Translations under genes and position numbers: made by a program
The notes under the pieces: model-generated
The model's input: only the letters and a program-made list of their open reading frames with translations
What the model was told of the DNA's origin: nothing
Databases searched by the model: none
Source: CAZPYT01 sp964590955
GTDB taxonomy: Bacteria > Patescibacteriota > WWE3 > UBA101185 > UBA10185
Direction: 5' to 3'
NCBI GenBank assembly: GCA_964590955.1
Contig: CAZPYT010000020.1
Span: forward strand, 1-16,066
Length of the DNA stretch: 16,066 nucleotides
Part shown: positions 1 to 6,592 of the stretch, piece after piece
Layout: the number at the start of each line of letters is the position of its first letter
Numbering within the stretch: the stretch's first letter is position 1

Positions 1-878
1 TTTCACATGCCATAAGAGACTTTGTTAAAGAAACAGCATTCTCCACTTCAAAAGTAGTATTATCACTCGAAGAAAAAGACGTTTTTATGCGTATTATCGA
101 TGTACCTGCGATGAGCGATAAAGAGCTGCGCACTTCAATTACCATAGAAGCTGAGCAGTATATTCCTCTTCCAATGAAAGACGTTAATCTTTCATATCAA
201 AAGCTTGATCTTCCAACAAATACTGCAGGAAAGATGAGTGTTCAGCTTGTGGCTGCAAAAAAAGATATTTTACAAAGATTTATCAGTATTATAAAAGATG
301 CCAAGTTAACTCCTGTTGGGGTTGAACCCGAGGCTCTTGCTGTAAGCAGAGCTTTGAAAAACCCAAATGACAATAGTGCAAACATGATATTGCAACTTGG
401 ATTCTCAAAATCCTTGATCATAATTTCGTTAAAGGGCTACGTGCTGTTTACAAGGTCTTTAGCAATTGGGGGGGATGCAATGACTCGTGCAATAAGCCAG
501 GGTTTAAGCTTAGACTATGTTCAGGCAGATGAGTATAAGAAAGCGTATGGTCTAAACAAGGATCAAGCTGAAGGGAAAATTTATAACGTATTAAAGCCAT
601 TATTTGAAAACATAAATGCTGAGGTAGGCCGCTCTCAAGTATTTTTTACAACCAGATATCCTGGTGTTAATATTAATAAGGTAATTTTATCTGGTGGATC
701 TGCCCTTATGCCTGGCTTATTATTTTACATGGCGAATAATCTTAGTATTGAGGTTGAGCTTGCCAATCCTTTTAAAAGTGTTGCCTTTGGTAAAGATTTA
801 TCGGTGCGTAAAGACTGGCATCTGGAAAATGGTCCCCTATTTTCTACGCCGGTTGGCTTAGCACTTAAGGAAATATAA
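1..878 (+). CDS. pilM: Type IV pilus assembly ATPase-like protein PilM (5' partial)
   Basis: This is an actin-like cytoplasmic protein that binds the N-terminus of PilN and links the pilus motor to the PilN/PilO inner-membrane complex. The reading frame is open from base 3, so the gene begins before the window and about 291 residues are visible. The segment with MRIIDVPAMSDKELR and then EAEQYIPLP (about 28-55) is the typical PilM block. The stretch LFTRSLAIGGDAMTRAI and the late GGSALMPGL glycine turn match the nucleotide-binding fold. The usual Asp of the VDIGA-type strand appears as Gln (LQLGFSKS), so ATP handling may be altered. The ATG at 87 lies inside the conserved domain and is not the start. 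pilN follows after 4 bases, so the two are co-transcribed. Confidence 0.92.
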   Translation, partial: SHAIRDFVKETAFSTSKVVLSLEEKDVFMRIIDVPAMSDKELRTSITIEAEQYIPLPMKDVNLSYQKLDLPTNTAGKMSVQLVAAKKDILQRFISIIKDAKLTPVGVEPEALAVSRALKNPNDNSANMILQLGFSKSLIIISLKGYVLFTRSLAIGGDAMTRAISQGLSLDYVQADEYKKAYGLNKDQAEGKIYNVLKPLFENINAEVGRSQVFFTTRYPGVNINKVILSGGSALMPGLLFYMANNLSIEVELANPFKSVAFGKDLSVRKDWHLENGPLFSTPVGLALKEI

Positions 879-882
879 ATCT

Positions 883-1434
883 ATGGCACAAAGTATTAAT
901 CTAATTCCACAAGAAGAAAGACTAGAACAAACAAAAACAATGGTTGTTAAAGTCAGTACGTATATCTCAGTGCTTATACTTATTGTGGTTGGGGGAGTTT
1001 CCGCCTATTTTTATTTTCAAACTGCGAATTTAAAACAAAAGATAGCTTCGTACGATAATGAAATATCAGAGTATAGAAGTAGGATTAATGGCTTTTCTAC
1101 AATGGAAATTAAGGTGAGAAATTTATCCAAGAAATCTCAAGCGTTGCAAACACTGTTTGATAATCGTAAGTACTACTCCGTACTTTTGGATAATTTAAAC
1201 AAGAGTAGTCCTCCCGGTATTATAGTTGAATCTTTTTCGCTTGATGCAGGTACCAATATTGCTGTATCAGGCTTTGCGGATACTTACAATGATGTTCAAG
1301 AGTTTGCAAACATGCTTTTAGAGAGAGAAATATTTAAAGAAGTATCTCTTAAGTCAGTAGGCTTAGAAGGAAATCGGGATAAGATTACGTTTTTTATAGT
1401 AGTTAATTACGATGAGGCCATGCTAAATGAATGA
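883..1434 (+). CDS. pilN: Type IV pilus inner-membrane protein PilN
   Basis: This 183-residue bitopic protein contacts PilM through its short cytoplasmic tail and forms a periplasmic-side heterodimer with PilO. The N-terminus has the diagnostic INLIP motif (residues 5-9). One membrane helix follows (about 25-46), then a coiled coil (about 49-95) and a ferredoxin-like alpha/beta domain to the C-terminus. An AAGGAA stretch at the end of pilM lies about 12 bases before the ATG and may serve as the ribosome site. The last 8 bases overlap pilO, which suggests translational coupling. Length and domain order are normal for the family. Confidence 0.9.
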   Translation: MAQSINLIPQEERLEQTKTMVVKVSTYISVLILIVVGGVSAYFYFQTANLKQKIASYDNEISEYRSRINGFSTMEIKVRNLSKKSQALQTLFDNRKYYSVLLDNLNKSSPPGIIVESFSLDAGTNIAVSGFADTYNDVQEFANMLLEREIFKEVSLKSVGLEGNRDKITFFIVVNYDEAMLNE

Positions 1435-2317
1435 AGAACAAACATCACAATTGAATAATAATTTAGATCAGGCAATGAATTCGGCTATTACTCAGTCTGT
1501 TGAACCTGAACCTAGAAGGCAAAGAATTGACCTTAGCGGAGTAACAGATACCTTATTAAACTATATTGTACCGCTTGTATCTTTATTATTGGCGTTGGGA
1601 ATAGGCTTTTTTGTACTTTACCCTTCATTTAGTTCTAAACCCGATCTCGAAGCACAAATTATGTCAAAAGAGAAATTGAGTTCAACACTCAAGAAAAAGA
1701 TGGAAACACTTGTACGTTTATCTGATTTTGAGAGTGTGGTTGAGGAAAACTCAGATCTTGTATCAAGAGCTCTCGCTTCGGAGGAACTGGTTCCCGGATT
1801 ACTTACCCAAATAGATAAACTTTCACGCGAGTCCGGTTTAGAAATTTCACGGTTGAACTATGGTCTTGGTGCAGTTTCTACTCAGACAAGCGATGAGGGC
1901 TCTTTTACTTATGATACCGTTACTGTTAACATGACTGCCACTGGATCTTTTCAGCAGTTACAGTCTTTTCTCAGGAACGTTGAAAATGCCGCAAGAATTA
2001 TAAATATAACATCTTTGCGTTATTCATTAAACGAAACAGACGAGGGATATATGCTTGGTATTAATTTTGTTTTGATCTCACCCTATTTATATGTAGAGTC
2101 GAATGCGGTAACTGATGATGCCCTGGATCTGGATATTGCAGATCAGAAATTTGTAACGCTGATCAATAAAGTTAAAAATCTTAAATACTACGACCCGAAT
2201 GACATTGATATTAATGTTCCTGTAATTGAGCAAACAGAAGAAGAAGAAAATGAAAATGAAGAGCAAGAGTCGCCATCAAATCAGGAAACTCCTACTGAAA
2301 CCTCGTCCAATTTCTGA
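1427..2317 (+). CDS. pilO: Type IV pilus assembly protein PilO-like
   Basis: This 296-residue protein is in the PilO position directly after pilM-pilN. It has a polar cytoplasmic tail (1-40), one membrane helix (about 45-66), a coiled-coil stretch (about 72-115) and a domain of about 130 residues resembling the PilO ferredoxin-like fold. PilO pairs with PilN and aligns the inner-membrane platform of the pilus machine. It is longer than common PilO proteins because of a disordered tail from about residue 262, rich in Glu, Asn, Ser and Thr. The start overlaps the end of pilN by 8 bases. Primary sequence similarity to PilO is weak, so the call rests mainly on gene order and architecture. Confidence 0.82.
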   Translation: MNEEQTSQLNNNLDQAMNSAITQSVEPEPRRQRIDLSGVTDTLLNYIVPLVSLLLALGIGFFVLYPSFSSKPDLEAQIMSKEKLSSTLKKKMETLVRLSDFESVVEENSDLVSRALASEELVPGLLTQIDKLSRESGLEISRLNYGLGAVSTQTSDEGSFTYDTVTVNMTATGSFQQLQSFLRNVENAARIINITSLRYSLNETDEGYMLGINFVLISPYLYVESNAVTDDALDLDIADQKFVTLINKVKNLKYYDPNDIDINVPVIEQTEEEENENEEQESPSNQETPTETSSNF

Positions 2318-2478
2318 TAATTAGCTTCGATTAAAGGCATTGTTCACAATCAAAAAAATTAATGATCCGTATTTATTTGATCAAAGAATAAGACTCTGTA
2401 TTTTAACACAAAGATGGGTTCGTCCCTGTAGCGTAGCGGAAGCTGAAAATTGCAAGATCAAACAGCAGACTGCGCATT
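2318..2478. other. Convergent intergenic region between pilO and trmD
   Basis: No gene is supported here. The two operons run towards each other. A near-perfect 9-bp hairpin (2468-2476 with 2483-2491, one G-T pair) straddles the trmD stop codon and could slow or end transcription from either side, but neither flank carries a strong T tract. A small GGGTTCGTCCC element (2416-2426) resembles an isolated T-arm but has no tRNA around it. Confidence 0.5.
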
Positions 2479-3144
2479 TTAGTGCGTAGTCGTTGATTTT
2501 GTTACCTTAGAATGATCATTTTTCCACTTTTCAATATCTTTGTGGTTTCCTGAGAGTAGGATCTCAGGTACTTTCATTCCCATAAACTCTTCAGGTCTTG
2601 TATATTGCGGGTGTTCATGTAAAACAGATGTTTCATCGGAATAAGACTCTTTGTCGGTTGCTTCTTTATCTAAAACTCCCTCAATCAATCTTGTAATGCT
2701 TTCCATAATAACCAAAGCAGGTAACTCTCCGCCTGATAATACATATTCACCGATTGATATCTTGTCTGTACAGAAATTATCCACTCTGGCGTCTATGCCT
2801 TCATAGCGCCCGCAAATAAGTGTTATTTCTTCGCTTTTTGCAAATTCTCTAGCTTTTTTTTGCGTATACTTTTTACCGCCGGCACTTAGGAGGATCACTT
2901 TGGGATTTTTTGCAAAAGATTTGATTGATTCCAGAGCATTGTAGATTGGCTCTACCCTTATTATCATGCCTTTTCCCCCGCCATAGGGTTTATCATCCAC
3001 AGAGCCGTAGCTGTTTATTGAAAAATGCTTTAAATCAATAACGTTTACTTCAAGAAAGCTGTGCTCGATTGCTTTTTTAAATGGTAGGAATTTTAGATGT
3101 GGTTTTATCAGTTCAGGAAATAAAGTAATAACATTAATTTTCAT
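2479..3144 (-). CDS. trmD: tRNA (guanine-N1)-methyltransferase TrmD
   Basis: TrmD methylates G37 of tRNAs from S-adenosylmethionine and so prevents +1 frameshifting. The 221-residue protein has the SPOUT trefoil-knot motifs: YGGGKGM (54-60), CGRYEGIDARV (111-121) and SIGEYVLSGGELP (130-142). The C-terminal substrate segment HEHPQYTRP (176-184) is also present. I chose the ATG at 3144 (MKINVITLFPE) because this is the family's normal N-terminus. It overlaps the khpA stop by 11 bases (ATGAAAATTAA). An in-frame upstream ATG at 3159 would add five unconserved residues. rimM, usually between khpA and trmD, is absent, and rplS does not follow. Confidence 0.97.
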   Translation of the reverse strand: MKINVITLFPELIKPHLKFLPFKKAIEHSFLEVNVIDLKHFSINSYGSVDDKPYGGGKGMIIRVEPIYNALESIKSFAKNPKVILLSAGGKKYTQKKAREFAKSEEITLICGRYEGIDARVDNFCTDKISIGEYVLSGGELPALVIMESITRLIEGVLDKEATDKESYSDETSVLHEHPQYTRPEEFMGMKVPEILLSGNHKDIEKWKNDHSKVTKSTTTH

Positions 3145-3385
3145 TGTTTCTAGCGTCATCTTTTAAATCTACTCGCACTCTTACGCCGTCTTTGATTGCT
3201 TTAGCTCTTACTAGAGCTCTGATGCTTTTTATAGTTTTACCTTGCTTGCCTATAACTAGTCCCATATCTTCATTGGCAACCTCAATTATAAATAATACTA
3301 TGCCATTATCATCCATTTCATTGATTACTACTTTTTCCGGTTGGGATACTATTTGATTTAAAATGTAAGTTATAAATTCTTTCAT
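3134..3385 (-). CDS. khpA: KH-domain RNA-binding protein KhpA
   Basis: This 83-residue single KH domain protein has the RNA-contacting loop GKQG at residues 46-49 within VIGKQGKTIKSIRALV. KhpA proteins bind diverse RNAs, often as a dimer or with KhpB, and affect translation and cell division in Gram-positive bacteria. The gene sits between rpsP and trmD, its usual place. There is only one base between the rpsP stop and its start, and its 3' end overlaps trmD, so it should be translated from the operon message by coupling. Confidence 0.93.
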   Translation of the reverse strand: MKEFITYILNQIVSQPEKVVINEMDDNGIVLFIIEVANEDMGLVIGKQGKTIKSIRALVRAKAIKDGVRVRVDLKDDARNNEN

Positions 3386-3386
3386 T

Positions 3387-3704
3387 TTATTCTTGAGCTA
3401 CGTCTGCAGCAGCTTTTTCAGCATTTTCTTCTTGTTCTTTAGCTTTTTTCGGATTGTATTTTTCGTATTTATATGTACCTGCAACTAATTTTAAAACCGC
3501 ATCCGAAATTATTGCTCCTTTTGAGCTCCATTGTTCGTACTTGGCTTTATCAAGTGTAAATTTAGTTTTTGGATCGGATGGATTATAAAATCCAATGACA
3601 TCAATAAATTTACCGGATCTTTTGGTTTTTGTTTGAGAAACAGCAATCTTATATGAAGGTGCGTTCTTTTTACCATATTTTGCTAATCTTATGCTTACTG
3701 ACAT
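3387..3704 (-). CDS. rpsP: 30S ribosomal protein bS16
   Basis: This small-subunit protein acts in early 16S rRNA assembly. The N-terminal block MSVSIRLAKYGKKNAPSYK and the following FIDVIGFYNP are the family signatures. The 105-residue protein carries a charged Lys/Glu/Ala tail (about 80-105) beyond the core. I chose the ATG at 3704 because S16 starts there. An in-frame ATG at 3734 would overlap the end of rnc and add ten unconserved residues. No Shine-Dalgarno sequence precedes the start, but a TGATACTAT -10-like element lies 10 bases upstream, so a nearly leaderless transcript is possible in addition to operon read-through. Confidence 0.96.
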   Translation of the reverse strand: MSVSIRLAKYGKKNAPSYKIAVSQTKTKRSGKFIDVIGFYNPSDPKTKFTLDKAKYEQWSSKGAIISDAVLKLVAGTYKYEKYNPKKAKEQEENAEKAAADVAQE

Positions 3705-3714
3705 AACGGATTGT

Positions 3715-3723
3715 ATAGTATCA
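3715..3723 (-). promoter_or_regulatory. Possible internal promoter for rpsP (extended -10)
   Basis: On the minus strand TGATACTAT resembles an extended -10 box and ends 10 bases before the rpsP ATG. Initiation about 7 bases downstream would give a leader of only about 4 nt. It overlaps the rnc stop codon, and no good -35 box is visible. Confidence 0.35.
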
Positions 3724-4416
3724 TAGGGTTTCAAGCTTGTCTATTGCGGATTTGGCAGCCAGTTGCTCAGCTTTTTGTTTACTGCCGCCTTCCCCGATGC
3801 CATGTTCTTTATCGTTAAGATATACGCCTACCCTGAATGTTTTTTCGTGGTCCAGTCCCCATGATTCAATAACTTTATAAACTGGTGTCACCCCAAATTT
3901 TTCTTGTGCCATTTCTTGAAAAGTAGATTTTGCGTCTTTGTACTTTTTGTTTTTTACAATATCTTGCACTTTGTATAAAAGCTCTCTTTCAACAAATTTA
4001 CTACAGTATTCAAGACCATTTTCAAGATATAGTGCACCTAAGATCGCTTCAAAAGTGTTGGCAAGTATATATTCTCTGTCACGTCCGCCGGTAGCTTCCT
4101 CGCCATTTGATAGCAGTAAAAACTTGCCGTATCCTAACCTTTTTGCTTCTGCACCAATAGACGCTGTGCAAACGATTGCAGCACGGTAATTAGTCAGATC
4201 GCCTTCAGGAGAGTTTTTGTATTTCTTATAAAGATATTCTGAAGACAAAAGCTGTAAAACGGCATCTCCTAAAAATTCCAAGCGCTCATTAGACGGAAAT
4301 TCATAAGCCGAATGTTCATTTAGATAAGATCGATGTGTAAAAGCGGTCAAAAACAAATTTTCATCTGTGATTTTGGTTTTTAAAACCTTTTCGAGCTCTT
4401 CTTTGTTAAATGCCAT
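3721..4416 (-). CDS. rnc: Ribonuclease III
   Basis: RNase III is a double-strand-specific endonuclease that processes rRNA precursors and other duplex RNAs. The signature NERLEFLGDAVL (43-54) supplies Glu44, Glu47 and Asp51, and Glu71 is also present. The second catalytic block is ANTFEAILGALYLENG: the essential Glu is Glu123, but the position of the usual Asp is Asn120, a substitution I believe also occurs in other RNase III proteins. A complete double-stranded-RNA-binding domain follows (about 160-229). I chose the ATG at 4416 (MAFNKEELE). An in-frame start at 4449 would run back into the carrier-protein gene. It lies 4 bases after acpP-like, the common acpP-rnc order. Confidence 0.96.
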   Translation of the reverse strand: MAFNKEELEKVLKTKITDENLFLTAFTHRSYLNEHSAYEFPSNERLEFLGDAVLQLLSSEYLYKKYKNSPEGDLTNYRAAIVCTASIGAEAKRLGYGKFLLLSNGEEATGGRDREYILANTFEAILGALYLENGLEYCSKFVERELLYKVQDIVKNKKYKDAKSTFQEMAQEKFGVTPVYKVIESWGLDHEKTFRVGVYLNDKEHGIGEGGSKQKAEQLAAKSAIDKLETL

Positions 4417-4420
4417 ATAA

Positions 4421-4657
4421 TTACTCAACTTTTTCAACAATAAGATCAATTAGGTCAGTTACGGATTCTAATTGCTCTTTTTCTTCATCTTCCAGCTCTA
4501 TTTTGTATTCATCCTCAAGTGCAGAGTAAATTTCTTCGAGTTCAAGTTGGCTGATATTTAAGTCATCCTCAAAAAAAGACGTTTGTTCAATTTCTTCCGG
4601 ATCCATACCGGTTTTTTCATTTATTATTGCTTTAATTTTTTTCAAATATTTATCCAT
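4421..4657 (-). CDS. Acyl-carrier-protein-like protein lacking the phosphopantetheine serine
   Basis: This 78-residue acidic protein aligns without gaps to E. coli AcpP from memory. It keeps the helical pattern, the DDL turn before helix II and the ALEDEY segment. The attachment motif DSL reads SQL (Ser36-Gln37-Leu38), so the serine that normally carries 4'-phosphopantetheine is Gln. It therefore should not act as an acyl carrier unless the neighbouring Ser36 is used, which I think unlikely. It keeps the usual place before rnc. A strong ribosome site (GGAGGT, 4666-4671) precedes the ATG by 8 bases, and the start overlaps the nusB stop by 8 bases. This suggests active expression and perhaps a purely protein-binding role. 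Confidence 0.82.
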   Translation of the reverse strand: MDKYLKKIKAIINEKTGMDPEEIEQTSFFEDDLNISQLELEEIYSALEDEYKIELEDEEKEQLESVTDLIDLIVEKVE

Positions 4658-5087
4658 TTTTGATTACCTCCTTTTTTAAATCCACAACGGTGCCTAAAAC
4701 ACCATTTACAAACTTTGATGAAGTATCATTGCCAAATTCTTTTGCCAGTTCGATAGCCTCATCTATTGCAACTTTATCCGGCACTTTAGCCTGACCATAA
4801 AGAACTTCAAATATTGCAATTCTCAGAATAACAAGATCAATTTTCGAAATTTTATCTAAAGGCCAATCAGGCGCGCATTGTGTAATAATTTCATCAATTT
4901 CTTTCTTATGTTTTTTAACACCGTTAACTATATAATCCATCAGTGAAAAATCCACTTCAGGCTCATCAAGCACTTCCTTTGACATTAAAAATGTATCTTC
5001 GGATTCTGATTCTGAAAATAACCAACAAAATATCGAGGTCAGGGCAAGTTTTCTCGCTGCATGTCTGGGGTCTGCTTTTGATTTCAT
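4650..5087 (-). CDS. nusB: Transcription antitermination factor NusB
   Basis: NusB pairs with ribosomal protein S10 (NusE) on boxA RNA to support antitermination of rRNA operons. The 145-residue all-helical protein has a basic N-terminus (KADPRHAARKLAL) and the C-terminal signature VAIDEAIELAKEFG followed by SSKFVNGVLGTV (about 104-134). Length is typical. It begins 26 bases after rpmF. A TATAAT sequence at 5113-5118 (minus strand) overlaps the rpmF stop and could give a secondary start, but no -35 box is in register. Confidence 0.95.
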   Translation of the reverse strand: MKSKADPRHAARKLALTSIFCWLFSESESEDTFLMSKEVLDEPEVDFSLMDYIVNGVKKHKKEIDEIITQCAPDWPLDKISKIDLVILRIAIFEVLYGQAKVPDKVAIDEAIELAKEFGNDTSSKFVNGVLGTVVDLKKEVIKNG

Positions 5088-5113
5088 ATTAACTAATGTT
5101 AACCAGATACTGA

Positions 5114-5260
5114 TTATAATTCAATGTATTCTTCAATGTGCGGTCTTTTGTAGCCTTTTTTGTCTTTTGTTAGAACTGCTTTAACTTCTACTCTTTTATA
5201 ATGAGCGTTGCGTTTTCTGCGTGTTCTTCCTTTAGAATGCTTTCTTTTTGGAACTGCCAT
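5114..5260 (-). CDS. rpmF: 50S ribosomal protein bL32, short cysteine-free form
   Basis: Reading from the ATG at 5260 gives a 48-residue, very basic protein starting MAVPKRKHSKGRTRRKR, which is the bL32 N-terminal signature. The C-terminal half, where many bL32 proteins have a four-cysteine zinc site, contains no cysteine and ends PHIEEYIEL. This is a zinc-free, shortened form. It is the first gene of the minus-strand operon running through trmD. The promoter lies so close that the message should have a leader of only about 2 nt. Confidence 0.95.
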   Translation of the reverse strand: MAVPKRKHSKGRTRRKRNAHYKRVEVKAVLTKDKKGYKRPHIEEYIEL

Positions 5261-5268
5261 ACTGTACG

Positions 5269-5297
5269 TTTATATCTTATTTTTGAGACTTTGGCAA
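5269..5297 (-). promoter_or_regulatory. Promoter of the rpmF-trmD operon
   Basis: On the minus strand, TTGCCA (5292-5297), a 17-bp spacer and TATAAA (5269-5274) make a good sigma-70-type promoter. The -10 box ends 8 bases before the rpmF ATG, so the predicted start site is about 5262 and the mRNA nearly leaderless. Confidence 0.75.
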
Positions 5298-5329
5298 CTA
5301 TTTTTTTGCATGGCTGGGGGAAATATCTA

Positions 5330-5358
5330 TTGGAGAATCTGATATTAGAACGTATACT
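5330..5358 (+). promoter_or_regulatory. Promoter of the small membrane-protein gene
   Basis: TTGGAG (5330-5335), a 17-bp spacer and TATACT (5353-5358) form a good promoter divergent from that of rpmF. The predicted start is near 5365, giving a leader of about 28 nt that contains GGAGG at 5378-5382. Confidence 0.7.
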
Positions 5359-5392
5359 TGCACAAAACTTAAATAATGGAGGTATGACTGAT

Positions 5393-5701
5393 ATGCTCGC
5401 GATCATTGATAAATTAAAAGGTAATCCCATTGTGACTAATATGCTGATTCTTACGGGCTTTGCATTTACCGGGCTAGCGAGATTCATTTTTCTTCGTGCA
5501 CAGTTTGATGCCTTAGCCTACAAATTATTTTCAGAGGGTTTATCAGGTCTTTATGTATTAGGGTTCGGGCTATTTGTAGTTACAGGTATGTTTATCGGGG
5601 TATTAGGTATGGGTAAACTTGAGAAATCTCCTGTAGCGATGGGTATATTGACTTTCTTAATAGGCGTCCCCGCGGGGGTATTGGTATTTATCTTGTTCTG
5701 A
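5393..5701 (+). CDS. Small three-helix membrane protein of unknown function
   Basis: This 102-residue hydrophobic protein has three likely membrane helices (about 15-33, 51-73, 82-101) and Gly-rich faces. I do not recognise a family. I chose the ATG at 5393 because GGAGG (5378-5382) lies 10 bases upstream. The in-frame ATG at 5384 would leave one base, and longer in-frame starts would lie upstream of the predicted transcription start and run through the promoter. It is a single-gene unit divergent from the ribosomal operon and convergent with rsmD. An alternative is a subunit or accessory of a transporter, but nothing around it points to one. Confidence 0.75.
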   Translation: MLAIIDKLKGNPIVTNMLILTGFAFTGLARFIFLRAQFDALAYKLFSEGLSGLYVLGFGLFVVTGMFIGVLGMGKLEKSPVAMGILTFLIGVPAGVLVFILF

Positions 5702-5712
5702 GGTTTTTTTAT

Positions 5713-5753
5713 GAACAAAGCTGTGGTAATTATTTACTGCTGCAGCTTTGTTC
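5713..5753. repeat. Perfect 11-bp inverted repeat at the convergent gene end
   Basis: GAACAAAGCTG (5713-5723) and CAGCTTTGTTC (5743-5753) pair perfectly around a 19-nt loop that contains the rsmD stop codon. A T7 run lies just before the stem on the plus strand, so neither orientation shows the usual stem-then-U order. It may still act as a transcription barrier between the two converging genes. Confidence 0.5.
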
Positions 5754-6294
5754 CATGCTCTAAAATGGTGAATACACTATTTCCAAATTTTCTTTCGTCC
5801 ATAACCTGCAAATTCGTGTTTTTTATTACCCTTTGTACGTCCAGGTTTTTTCCATGAAAAAAAATAATAGATCCTTCAGGTTTTAATATTTCTTCAAGAT
5901 TTTGCATCAAAAACACATGGTGAATATTGTCGTAAAAAGGATCTAGAAAAATTAAATCGTAGGTTTTTTCGGTATTTGCAGCGTACTTTATAGCATCTTT
6001 ATGGTGGAACTTTGCGGTTTCTATAAAATTACAGTTTTTGATATTTTTTAAAACAGCTTTTTCCGCTTCCTTACTTTCATCCACAAAATCACAGAATTTT
6101 GCACCCCTGCTGAGCGCTTCGAGACCAATATTTCCGCTACCCGTATACAAATCCAGACATTCAGCATTTGTAATTTTATTTTCAAGAATAGCAAAAACTG
6201 CAGATTTAGCTATTTCCTGAACTCCCCGAAAATCGGCAATTTTAGGGACATCCAGTCTTTTATTTTTAGCTATACCCGTTGTAATGCGAAGAAT
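5734..6294 (-). CDS. rsmD: 16S rRNA (guanine-N2)-methyltransferase RsmD
   Basis: RsmD methylates G966 of 16S rRNA during 30S assembly. The methyl-donor motif LDLYTGSGNIGLEALSRGA and the acceptor motif FLDPFYD identify it; the usual DPPY is DPFY here. The conserved N-terminus (LRITTGIAKNKRL) lies upstream of the TTG at 6150, so the true gene is longer than a start there would give. An in-frame TAA occurs three codons before the ATT at 6292-6294, and no ATG, GTG or TTG lies between that stop and the conserved domain. I therefore infer initiation at ATT, giving 186 residues, the normal length. TGCTAAAAT ends 6 bases before this ATT, the same spacing as at recG and tyrS. Confidence 0.88.
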   Translation of the reverse strand: MLRITTGIAKNKRLDVPKIADFRGVQEIAKSAVFAILENKITNAECLDLYTGSGNIGLEALSRGAKFCDFVDESKEAEKAVLKNIKNCNFIETAKFHHKDAIKYAANTEKTYDLIFLDPFYDNIHHVFLMQNLEEILKPEGSIIFFHGKNLDVQRVIKNTNLQVMDERKFGNSVFTILEHGTKLQQ

Positions 6295-6300
6295 GAGGCT

Positions 6301-6309
6301 ATTTTAGCA
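6301..6309 (-). promoter_or_regulatory. Extended -10 promoter of rsmD
   Basis: TGCTAAAAT on the minus strand is a TGn-extended -10 box. Counting 7 bases on places the transcription start at 6294, the first base of the inferred ATT start codon, so the message would be leaderless. Confidence 0.6.
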
Positions 6310-6334
6310 TGGTTTTAAAGCTTTTTAATGGAAT

Positions 6335-6342
6335 AAAAAAAA
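6335..6342 (-). terminator. U tract after the structured RNA
   Basis: Eight consecutive T on the minus strand lie 6 bases after the 14-bp closing helix of the RNA at 6349-6590. This is a plausible intrinsic terminator and supports the minus strand as the transcribed one. Confidence 0.6.
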
Positions 6343-6348
6343 GATAAC

Positions 6349-6590
6349 GACCGGCGGTGCATTTATGAACCGGGAAACGTCATCTTTTTGGTACAGGCAT
6401 TGAGCGCAATTCGAGGGGTTTTTCCTTGGGCACTCCACTCGAAAATATTGGAATTCGCGCTTTTCTGCCAAACTGCGGCTGCCGGAAATCCTTGGTCTGG
6501 AGGCAGCAATACTGAAACATCGTCCTTCGTCGCGGGAAGTGAGATCTTGCGAGGTTTAAATTGTCTTCTTGATCTTATGCACCGCCGGTC
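6349..6590 (-). ncRNA. Structured non-coding RNA, class not recognised (242 nt)
   Basis: The ends form a perfect 14-bp helix: GACCGGCGGTGCAT at the 5' end (6577-6590) and its complement at 6349-6362. Inside I see further pairings: GCTGCC with GGCAGC, GCGC-AATTC with GAATTGCGC (one bulged G), and AGATC with GATCT. The region is visibly more GC-rich than its surroundings, and neither strand gives a convincing protein. A U8 run follows, and a tRNA-like element lies 2 bases upstream with a good promoter before it. On this strand I do not see the RNase P GAGGAAAGUCC block, the SRP GGAAGCAGC loop or the tmRNA ends. A 6S-like role is possible from size and the closed rod, but I cannot support it. 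Confidence 0.7.
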
Positions 6591-6592
6591 AG

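Noticed and set aside
2416..2426. GGGTTCGTCCC as a possible tRNA T arm
   Set aside because: No acceptor, D arm or anticodon arm can be found around it.
3145..3159. Upstream in-frame ATG for trmD
   Set aside because: It adds MTLET before the family's normal MKINVITLFPE and lies deeper inside khpA; the ATG at 3144 fits better.
6490..6520. Plus-strand GGTCTGGAGGCAGCA resembling the SRP RNA loop GGTCCGGAAGGAAGCAGCA
   Set aside because: It lacks four bases of the loop, has no proper opposing strand, and the U tract and promoter indicate the minus strand.
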